From Thermohalobaculum sp038534135 (GTDB taxonomy: Bacteria; Pseudomonadota; Alphaproteobacteria; Rhodobacterales; Rhodobacteraceae), in the NCBI GenBank assembly GCA_038534135.1, contig JBCAXJ010000123.1:1-5402 (forward strand): 5,402 bases of DNA. The letters are read 5' to 3'. Every line of letters begins with the position of its first letter. The stretch's first letter is position 1. The position numbers and the translations under genes are program-made. Shown here in pieces: positions 1-5,402 of this stretch. The notes under the pieces were generated by a model. The model searched no databases, had not been told where the DNA came from, and saw only the letters and a program-made list of their open reading frames with translations.

Positions 1-488
1 AGGCGCCCCGGCCCGATCCGGCTGAGGAGTTGCGGCACGATCGGCGTGGCGATCAGGCCCCAGCGTGCCTCGGTGATCGAGAACAGAGCCGAGCGGTCCG
101 CGATGACAACATCGCAGGCCGCGATGATCCCCGTCCCACCGCCAAAACAGCCACCATGCACCAAAGCCACGGTCGGCTTGCCAAGCATCGTCAACCCGTG
201 CACGGCCCGCGTGGTTCTGCGCGAAACATCGACGTTGCCCGCCTCGTCCAGTTCGCGCACCTGCTGGATCCATGCCAGATCCGCGCCCGCCTGGAAGTGC
301 TTGCCATTGCCGCGCAGCACCACGACCCGCACCGCCGGATCTTCCGCCAGCGCTGGCAAGCCAGCCAGCAACTCGTCAATCATCTGGCCGTTATAGGCGT
401 TATTGCGGTGCGGACGATCCAGCATCACGGTTGCGATCCCGCGCGCATCGACGCTGACAGAGACGGTTAGCTCTTCGGATTGGGTCAT
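1..488 (-). CDS. Enoyl-CoA hydratase/isomerase (crotonase) family protein, N-terminal 162 codons, cut by window edge
   Basis: The minus strand is open from an ATG at 488-486 to the left edge, giving 162 codons of a family usually near 260 residues, so the C-terminal third is missing. Crotonase landmarks appear in order: LDRPHRNNAYN at 23-33, the first oxyanion-hole segment HFQAGADLAW at 64-73, the second with the triple glycine CFGGGTG at 114-120, then ACDVVIA and SITEARWGL at 124-144. Counting from the triple glycine, Glu140 matches the second catalytic glutamate of rat mitochondrial enoyl-CoA hydratase (Glu164), while the position of its Glu144 is Gly120. Many methylglutaconyl-CoA hydratase-like (LiuC-type) members share that glycine. 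Such proteins act on acyl-CoA esters in the cytoplasm, for example in leucine or fatty-acid breakdown. The start is supported by an AAGAGG-type ribosome site just upstream. The family is certain; the exact substrate is not. Confidence 0.9.
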   Translation of the reverse strand, partial: MTQSEELTVSVSVDARGIATVMLDRPHRNNAYNGQMIDELLAGLPALAEDPAVRVVVLRGNGKHFQAGADLAWIQQVRELDEAGNVDVSRRTTRAVHGLTMLGKPTVALVHGGCFGGGTGIIAACDVVIADRSALFSITEARWGLIATPIVPQLLSRIGPGR

Positions 489-541
489 TCTTGCCTCTTC
501 AACTGCGATCAGATTGGATCGATCACCGACATGGCAGCGCT

Positions 542-561
542 TGTGCCGTACTGGTACACCA
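542..561. promoter_or_regulatory. Weak candidate operator (imperfect dyad)
   Basis: TGTGCC at 542-547 and GGTACA at 553-558 form six-base inverted arms with one mismatch around a five-base centre. An overlapping TGGT-AC-ACCA lies at 552-561. TGGT...ACCA half-sites occur in operators of GntR/FadR-type regulators, and the divergent position suits a regulator site. The arms are short enough to arise by chance, no regulator gene is in view, and the assignment is only a suggestion. Confidence 0.18.
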
Positions 562-690
562 CATTCCACGCTGTGAAAGTCGCTCCTAGACCCTTGCCAA
601 CACGGCGCTATTTGTCCAGTAAGAGCGAGACGCCAATCGAGAACCAGCCCACAGACGGCGGACGAGCGATTGGCGCGGCGGAGAGGTACC

Positions 691-698
691 AAGGGAGG
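691..698 (+). promoter_or_regulatory. Ribosome binding site that fixes the GTG start of the first ATPase
   Basis: AAGGGAGG lies 8 bases before the GTG at 707. Upstream in the same frame there is no ATG, GTG or TTG before the stop codon TAA at 620-622, so GTG 707 is the only reasonable start. Confidence 0.8.
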
Positions 699-706
699 CA
701 CCGGGG

Positions 707-1605
707 GTGAGCCAACGCGTGTTGGAGGTCGAGAACCTCCATGTCCATTTCCCAATGGAATTTGGCAAGGTCGTCAAAGCGGTGCGGGGCGTGTCGTTCC
801 ATGTGGATCGTGGCGAGACGCTTGCGATTGTCGGTGAGTCCGGCTCGGGCAAATCGGTGACGTCGATGTCGGTGATGCGGTTGAACGAGAATGCGCACGG
901 GATCATCCCGGAGGGCAAAATCTCGTTCACGCCATCGGGCGAGCAGACGATCGACATCACCGCACAGTCGCTGACCGGCATGCAGGATGTGCGCGGGCGC
1001 CACATCAGCATGATCTTTCAAGAGCCGATGACATCGCTGAACCCGGTTCTGAAGAACGGATTTCAGGTGACCGAGGCGATCATGCGCCATCAGTCGGTCA
1101 CCGAGGAAGAAGCCAAGCGTCGGGCGCTGGAGTTGTTCGACTTGGTCCGCATTCCAGAATCCATCAAGCGCTTCGAGCAATATCCGCACCAGCTTTCGGG
1201 CGGGATGCGACAGCGTGTGATGATCGCGATGGCGTTGTCGTGTAGGCCGTCGCTGCTGATCGCCGACGAGCCGACGACAGCGCTTGACGTGACGATCCAG
1301 GCGCAAATCCTCGACCTGATCAAGATGCTGCAGGAAGAGATCGGCATGGCTGTTCTGTTCATCACCCACGACATGGGCGTGGTGGCCGAGGTCGCCGACC
1401 GTGTCATGGTGATGCTGCAGGGTCGCAAGGTCGAAGAAGGCCCCGCCGCAGATCTCTTCCACCGCCCGCAGCACCCTTACACGCAGGCGCTTCTGAATGC
1501 AGTGCCGCGTCTGGGTTCGATGAAGGGCAAGGACAAGCCTGAGAAGTTCCAGGGTGTCGAGATGAAGGGCACGTTCGCCGAGATGGCCGAAGCGGGGGGC
1601 ACGTA

Positions 1606-1606
<1 letters not shown>
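707..1606 (+). CDS. Peptide-type ABC transporter ATP-binding protein, DppD/OppD-like
   Basis: This 299-residue cytoplasmic ATPase would power import by hydrolysing ATP as a heterodimer with the product of the next gene. All nucleotide-binding motifs are intact: Walker A GESGSGKS at 43-50, Q-loop glutamine 105 in FQEPMTSLNP, signature LSGGM at 163-167, Walker B LLIADE at 183-188 with catalytic Glu188, D-loop TALD at 191-194 and switch histidine 221. FQEPMTSLNP, and PQHPYTQALL near 254-263, mark the Dpp/Opp/nickel family and its C-terminal oligopeptide-transporter extension. That extension is short (family members often reach 320-340 residues) and has no cysteine cluster. Translation starts at GTG with a strong ribosome site. 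The gene ends in TAATG, sharing one base with the next start, so the two ATPases are probably translationally coupled. It is first in the visible operon. The family is secure; the transported solute is unknown. Confidence 0.95.
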
Positions 1607-2547
<941 letters not shown>

Positions 2548-2636
2548 TCAACGAAACACCCGGGTTCACCGGGGGAGCGTTACAGGGGACGCGCAAAGTT
2601 CCCCACGTCTGGTGAGCAATTCAGGGAGGTACCTAC
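2548..2636 (+). other. Intercistronic gap with two small stem-loops before the binding-protein gene
   Basis: In 89 bases, CCCGG at 2559-2563 can pair with CCGGG at 2569-2573 around a five-base loop, and GGGGA at 2585-2589 with TCCCC at 2600-2604 around a ten-base loop. Neither is followed by a T-run, so they are not classic terminators. Between an ATPase gene and a binding-protein gene they could slow polymerase or exonuclease, or mark an mRNA processing site. No convincing internal promoter is visible. Confidence 0.35.
2623..2630 (+). promoter_or_regulatory. Strong ribosome binding site of the substrate-binding protein gene
   Basis: AGGGAGGT ends about 6-7 bases before the ATG at 2637. It is the best match to the anti-Shine-Dalgarno sequence among the genes here, in line with the high expression expected of a periplasmic binding protein relative to its membrane partners. 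Confidence 0.75.
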
Positions 2637-4235
2637 ATGCGCACCAAATTATGGAAAGCCGCGATTGGCGCGACGGCGATGGCCGCGATCGCCACCGGGG
2701 CTGTGGCCGCCGAGCCAAAATCAGGCGGGGTGCTGGACTTCGTGGTCGGGTCAAAGATCCCGTCCTATGACGCCCACCAGGAGACGACGTTCGGCATGAT
2801 CCATCCGATTGCGCCGTTCTACAGCCTGCTGATCCGCGTCAACCCGAACAACCCGGCCGAGAACGACTTCGAGTGTGACGTCTGCGAGAGCTTCGAGGCC
2901 TCGGAAGATGGGCTGACGTTCACCTACAAGATCCGCAAGGGCCTGACGTTCCACGACGGCAAGCCGCTGGATGCGAACGACGTCTATGCGACTTACGAGA
3001 AGATCATCAATCCGCCCGAGGGCATCGCATCCTCGCGCAAGGCATTCTACGCGATGGTCGACAGCCACCGTGTCGTGGACAGCCATACCTACGAGATGAA
3101 GCTGAAATTCCCGTCGGGCGCTTACCTGCCGTCGATGGCTTCGCCGTTCAACTTCATCTATGCCGACGAGGACCTCGCCGAGCATGGTCTGACCTGGCAC
3201 CAGCAGAACATCAACGGCTCGGGCCCGTTCAAGTTCATCGAACACCAGCCGGGCGCTTTCGTGTCGGGTGAGAAGTTCGAGAACTATCACTTCGAAGGCC
3301 GCCCGTATCTGGATGGGTTCAAGGCACTTTCGGCGCCGAAGCTGTCGGCCCGCGTGCAGGCCATCGAGGGCAACCGGGCCGCAATCGAGTTCCGCGGCTT
3401 CCCGCCAAAGCAGCGTGACGCGCTGGTCGGTGCTCTGGGCGACAAGATCGTCGTGCAGGAATCGGACTGGAACTGCGTGCTGCTGGCAACGCCGAACCAC
3501 AAGTCTCCGCCGTTCGATGATGTCCGCGTCCGCAAGGCGCTGTCGTTGGCAATCGACCGCTGGGGCGGCTCGAAATACCTGTCGAAGATTGCGATCGTGA
3601 AAACGGTCGGCGGCATCGTGTTCCCGAACCACCCGTTGGCGGCGTCGCAAGAGGAACTCAAGGCCCTGGCAGGCTATGGCGACGACATGGAAGCGAACCG
3701 TGCCGAAGCCAAGCGTCTGCTCGAGGAAGCCGGTTTCGACTTCTCGAAGACGTACCGCTTCAACAACCGCGGCGTCGACCAGCCCTACAAGGTTGTCGGC
3801 ACGTGGCTGATCGACCAGTGGAAGAAAGTTGGCATCAATTTCGACCAGCAGGTGAACCCATCGCCGGTGTTCTACGATATCCTGCGCAAGAAGTACGAAT
3901 TCGATGTGTCGATCGACTTCAACTGCCAGTCGGTGATCAACCCGATCGCGGACGTCTCCAAGTTCATTCCGTCCTCGGGTAACAACTACACCCAGAACGA
4001 GGACCCGGAGCTTGAGGCAATGTACCAGGACCTGCTGCGGGCGGGGACGGAAGACGAACAGCGGGCGATCATGCGCAAGCTGGAGAAAGCCGTGCTGTCC
4101 GAGAAGGCAACCCAGTTCATCACGCTGTGGTGGTACAAGATCAACCCGCACTGGAACTATGTGAAGGGTTGGAAGATCGCGCCGTCCCATTACCTGGGCC
4201 AGCAGCTCGACCACATCTGGCTCGACAAGGGCTGA
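2637..4235 (+). CDS. ABC transporter substrate-binding protein, family 5 (SBP_bac_5, peptide/nickel type), periplasmic
   Basis: This 532-residue protein would bind the solute in the periplasm and deliver it to the permeases. Residues 1-25 form a signal peptide: Lys4 and Lys7, a hydrophobic Ala-rich core, and a cleavage site near AVAA before Glu26. There is no lipobox cysteine, so it should be soluble rather than a lipoprotein. Family 5 hallmarks include EDGLTFTYKIRKGLTFHDGK at 90-109 followed by ANDV, NGSGPFKF at 193-200, and PPFDDVRVRKALSLAIDR at 291-308. The Trp-rich C-terminus (LWWYK, HWNYVKGW, PSHYLGQQLDHIWL) also fits the family. Mature cysteines are Cys80, Cys83, Cys280 and Cys430. The start is set by the signal peptide and a strong ribosome site. 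It lies between the ATPase pair and the permease, with hairpins in both flanking gaps. Related proteins bind oligopeptides, opines, glutathione or other solutes, so the ligand is not determined. Confidence 0.95.
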   Translation: MRTKLWKAAIGATAMAAIATGAVAAEPKSGGVLDFVVGSKIPSYDAHQETTFGMIHPIAPFYSLLIRVNPNNPAENDFECDVCESFEASEDGLTFTYKIRKGLTFHDGKPLDANDVYATYEKIINPPEGIASSRKAFYAMVDSHRVVDSHTYEMKLKFPSGAYLPSMASPFNFIYADEDLAEHGLTWHQQNINGSGPFKFIEHQPGAFVSGEKFENYHFEGRPYLDGFKALSAPKLSARVQAIEGNRAAIEFRGFPPKQRDALVGALGDKIVVQESDWNCVLLATPNHKSPPFDDVRVRKALSLAIDRWGGSKYLSKIAIVKTVGGIVFPNHPLAASQEELKALAGYGDDMEANRAEAKRLLEEAGFDFSKTYRFNNRGVDQPYKVVGTWLIDQWKKVGINFDQQVNPSPVFYDILRKKYEFDVSIDFNCQSVINPIADVSKFIPSSGNNYTQNEDPELEAMYQDLLRAGTEDEQRAIMRKLEKAVLSEKATQFITLWWYKINPHWNYVKGWKIAPSHYLGQQLDHIWLDKG

Positions 4236-4243
4236 GTCGGCAG

Positions 4244-4263
4244 GGACGGGCTGAAACCCGTCC
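4244..4263 (+). other. Stem-loop 1 downstream of the binding-protein gene
   Basis: GGACGGG (4244-4250) pairs perfectly with CCCGTCC (4257-4263) around the loop CTGAAA. A further GTC/GAC pairing (4236-4238 with 4264-4266) is possible across a bulge. It starts right after the stop codon at 4235 and lacks a T-run. The permease gene continues on the same strand, so I read it as a stabilising 3' structure or partial attenuator rather than an operon terminator. Confidence 0.6.
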
Positions 4264-4278
4264 GACGCCTGTGAGATC

Positions 4279-4303
4279 GCGGGGTGCGCAAGGCGCGCCC
4301 CGC
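4279..4303 (+). other. Stem-loop 2 downstream of the binding-protein gene, ten-pair GC-rich stem
   Basis: GCGGGGTGCG (4279-4288) pairs with CGCGCCCCGC (4294-4303), with one T-G wobble, around the loop CAAGG. This is the strongest hairpin in the window. With stem-loop 1 it makes a tandem structure in the 107-nt gap before the permease. No T-run follows. Such structures after binding-protein genes typically protect the upstream mRNA from 3' exonucleases and so lower permease expression relative to the binding protein. That role is inferred here. Confidence 0.6.
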
Positions 4304-4342
4304 CCATGATAAGCGGACAATCCGACGGGGACCGGACACGCC

Positions 4343-5311
4343 ATGTGGCAGTACATCCTGAAACGCCTGCTTCTGATGATCCCGACCGTGATCGGTGCGG
4401 CGTTCCTGATCTTCTTTCTGCTGCGCGCCCTACCGGGAGACGTCTGCGAACTGAAGCTCGGTGGCGAGGGCGCTTACTACGACGAGGAGCAGATCAAGAT
4501 CTGCCAGCAGAACCTTGGTCTCGACCAGCCGCTGGTCGTCCAGTTCAGCGACTTCGTGGTCGGCCTTGCGACCTTCGATCTGGGCGACTCGATGTGGACC
4601 GGACGCCCCGTGCTCGAGGAGATGTCCAAGCGCTTCGAGCTTTCCCTGCAGGTCGCGATCATGGCGACCATCGTCTCGATCGTCATCGCGATTCCGCTGG
4701 GCACGCTGAGTGCCGTCTACCAGAACACCTGGATCGACTATGTCGTTCGAACGGTTTCCATCGCCGGGATCGCGGTGCCGAGTTTCTGGCTCGGGATCCT
4801 GATCATTCTGGCGATCCTGAGTATCTCGGAGGTCTTCACCGGCAGTAGATGGCTGCCACCGCTGGACTACAGACCGCTGTGGGAAGACCCGGTATACAAC
4901 CTGTCGATGCTGCTCTGGCCTGCCATCGCGACCGGCTACCGATACTCGGCCGTTGCGACCCGTATGACCCGGTCGTCACTGCTCGAGGTCTTGCGCGAGG
5001 ACTATGTCCGCACCGCCCGTGCCAAGGGCATGGTCGAGAAGGTCATCGTCAACCGGCACGCGCTGAAGAACGCGATGTTGCCGGTCGTGACCGTGATCGG
5101 TATCGAATTTGCCTTCCTGATGGGAGGGCTGGTCGTCACGGAACAAGTCTTTAATCTCAACGGGTTAGGACGTCTTCTGGTCGATAGCGTGACGTTCAAC
5201 GACTACACCATGACCCAGGGTATCGTGATGACCATCGTGCTGGTGTTCGTGCTGACCAATTTCGTCGTCGACGGAGACTGCGTCGGTCATCGGAGCACTC
5301 CTCAGCTATAG
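4343..5311 (+). CDS. Peptide-type ABC transporter permease, DppB/OppB-like; C-terminus replaced by a fold-back junction
   Basis: This inner-membrane subunit would form half of the import channel. The DppB-type N-terminus shows MWQYILKRLLLMIPTVIG, a first membrane helix at about 9-29, then a periplasmic stretch with LGLDQPLVVQF at 58-68 and FDLGDSMWTGRPV at 78-90. Further helices lie at about 102-124, 136-160, 187-207, 247-267 and 291-308. The ATPase-contact (EAA) loop runs from EDYVRTARAKGM at 219-230 to NAMLPVV at 243-249. The frame is 322 codons, but residues from about 309 (GDCVGHRSTPQL at the end) do not belong to the family. They come from the junction after 5265, where sequence turns back on the other strand. 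The natural end, recovered from the minus strand at 5350-5302, gives a 323-residue protein ending DPRIRYS. The ribosome site is weak (GGGGA at 4327-4331, or GGA at 4334-4336). Only 4343-5265 is genuine plus-strand coding sequence. Confidence 0.9.
   Translation: MWQYILKRLLLMIPTVIGAAFLIFFLLRALPGDVCELKLGGEGAYYDEEQIKICQQNLGLDQPLVVQFSDFVVGLATFDLGDSMWTGRPVLEEMSKRFELSLQVAIMATIVSIVIAIPLGTLSAVYQNTWIDYVVRTVSIAGIAVPSFWLGILIILAILSISEVFTGSRWLPPLDYRPLWEDPVYNLSMLLWPAIATGYRYSAVATRMTRSSLLEVLREDYVRTARAKGMVEKVIVNRHALKNAMLPVVTVIGIEFAFLMGGLVVTEQVFNLNGLGRLLVDSVTFNDYTMTQGIVMTIVLVFVLTNFVVDGDCVGHRSTPQL
5214..5265 (+). repeat. Left arm of a 52-bp perfect inverted repeat
   Basis: Every base from 5214 to 5265 is the complement of its mirror position in 5351-5402 (paired positions sum to 10616). 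Pairing fails at 5266/5350. The arm is permease coding sequence (Gln292 to Val308), so it is a duplicated gene segment rather than a regulatory palindrome. Confidence 0.97.
5265..5266. other. Fold-back (inversion) junction, probable chimera
   Basis: Up to 5265 the plus strand follows the permease gene. From 5266 it follows the complement of sequence lying 85 bases further downstream in the inferred true locus and runs backwards. The natural continuation after TTCGT is GATCGACCTT, seen on the minus strand at 5350-5341. Inverted joins at short distance are typical of template switching in multiple displacement amplification or of hairpin library molecules. A real chromosomal inverted duplication remains possible. 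Confidence 0.85.
5266..5290 (-). CDS. First eight codons of the next gene, probably the second (DppC-like) permease, seen inverted
   Basis: On the minus strand an ATG at 5290-5288 follows the permease stop codon by 11 bases, with AGGAG (5302-5298, overlapping the stop) as ribosome site. It reads MTDAVSVD before the fold-back junction cuts it. The residues alone identify nothing. The position, directly after a DppB-like permease in an operon that still lacks its second permease, makes a DppC/OppC-like subunit the expected product. Sequence left of 5266 on this strand belongs to the other limb, so codons beyond the eighth should not be read from this window. Confidence 0.6.
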
Positions 5312-5402
5312 CGGATGCGCGGGTCGAGCCACGCATACAGAAGGTCGATCACGAAATTGGTCAGCACGAACACCAGCACGATGGTCATCACGATACCCTG
5401 GG
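5302..5402 (-). other. Inverted copy of the permease 3' end, with the true C-terminus and stop
   Basis: Read from 5402 down to 5302, this strand repeats permease residues Gln292 to Val308, then continues IDLLYAWLDPRIRYS to a TGA at 5304-5302. The DPRIRY ending is typical of Dpp/Opp permeases, so this limb, not the plus strand, carries the natural end of the gene. It is partly a duplicate (5351-5402) and partly unique (5302-5350). It should be used to repair the plus-strand gene, not annotated as a separate one. Confidence 0.88.
5351..5402 (-). repeat. Right arm of the 52-bp perfect inverted repeat, ending at the window edge
   Basis: This is the exact reverse complement of 5214-5265, with an 85-base unique spacer (5266-5350) between the arms. 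The match is still perfect at the final base, so the mirrored stretch is limited only by the end of the sequence, as expected when a contig terminates in a chimeric read. Confidence 0.97.

Larger units (their letters stand above)
489..706. promoter_or_regulatory. Divergent intergenic region between the crotonase gene and the ABC transporter operon
   Basis: These 218 bases separate two genes read in opposite directions, so promoters for both should lie here. I see no clear sigma-70 pair: TTGCCA at 594-599 has no good -10 hexamer 16-18 bases downstream. The region holds a weak dyad near 542-561 (listed separately) and the operon's ribosome site at 691-698. An open frame from 480 to 710 crosses it but overlaps the start of the crotonase gene, has no recognisable protein features and is probably chance. 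No tRNA, small-RNA or riboswitch signature is visible. Confidence 0.55.

Noticed and set aside
30..470. 146-codon plus-strand frame at the left edge
   Set aside because: It is antisense to the crotonase gene, which has a full set of family motifs running off the edge.
480..710. 76-codon plus-strand frame in the divergent intergenic region
   Set aside because: It overlaps the crotonase start and its ribosome site, has no ribosome site of its own that I can see, and resembles no family I know.
608..1474. 288-codon minus-strand frame
   Set aside because: Antisense to the first ATPase gene, whose motifs are all intact on the plus strand; the composition is that of a shadow.
4244..4303. Rho-independent terminator ending the operon after the binding protein
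   Set aside because: The stems are strong but no T-run follows either, and the permease needed by the same transporter follows on the same strand.
2751..4307. 518-codon open frame on the minus strand
   Set aside because: It lies antisense to the clear family 5 binding-protein gene, is rich in Arg, Val and His as GC-rich shadow frames are, and shows no domain.
4306..4848. 180-codon plus-strand frame beginning before the permease start
   Set aside because: It is out of frame with the permease and has an Arg/Pro/Asp-rich shadow composition, whereas the permease frame has correct membrane segments and the EAA loop.
5214..5290. Minus-strand open frame starting MTDAVSVD and reading through the junction
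   Set aside because: After codon eight it runs antisense through the permease limb, giving a His/Gln-rich stretch that is a product of the fold-back, not a real protein.
5214..5402. Insertion-sequence end, attachment site or regulatory cruciform
   Set aside because: The arms are plain permease codons with no transposase, target duplication or integrase; both limbs are explained as one locus read in opposite directions.

Overview
The window reads as GC-rich bacterial chromosome, most likely from an alphaproteobacterium. This rests on overall composition, codon use and the style of the transporter proteins; no rRNA or other marker gene is present. Nothing here looks like a phage, plasmid, insertion sequence, CRISPR array or RNA gene.

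Layout: (1) Positions 1-488, minus strand, hold the first 162 codons of an enoyl-CoA hydratase/isomerase (crotonase) family protein, cut by the left edge. (2) Positions 489-706 form a divergent intergenic region. (3) Positions 707-5265, plus strand, hold a peptide-type (Dpp/Opp/nickel family) ABC importer operon: two ATPases joined by a 1-nt overlap (707-1606 and 1606-2547), a periplasmic substrate-binding protein with a signal peptide (2637-4235), and a DppB-like inner-membrane permease (from 4343). The order ATPase-ATPase-binding protein-permease is less usual than binding protein first. Short GC-rich hairpins lie on both sides of the binding-protein gene, most clearly two strong ones in the 107-nt gap after it. 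They suggest mRNA stabilisation or uneven expression within one transcript.

The most notable feature is at the right edge. The last 52 bases (5351-5402) are a perfect reverse complement of 5214-5265. The 85 bases between them, read on the minus strand, continue the permease gene to its family-typical C-terminus (Asp-Pro-Arg-Ile-Arg-Tyr-Ser, then stop). They then give an 11-nt gap with a ribosome binding site and the first eight codons of the next gene, probably the second (DppC-like) permease. The sequence therefore folds back on itself at about 5265/5266. This is best explained as a chimeric or fold-back read junction, as in whole-genome amplification or hairpin library artefacts, at a contig end. 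A real inverted duplication is less likely. The plus-strand permease frame that stops at 5311 has a false tail of about 14 residues. The reconstructed natural protein is 323 residues.

Function: the binding protein would capture an oligopeptide or similar small solute in the periplasm. The two permeases (one complete after correction, one only begun) would form the channel, and the two ATPases would power it. The substrate cannot be read from the sequence. The crotonase is transcribed away from the operon, and a link to it is not established. I found no undescribed system here: the genes are ordinary and the anomaly is structural.
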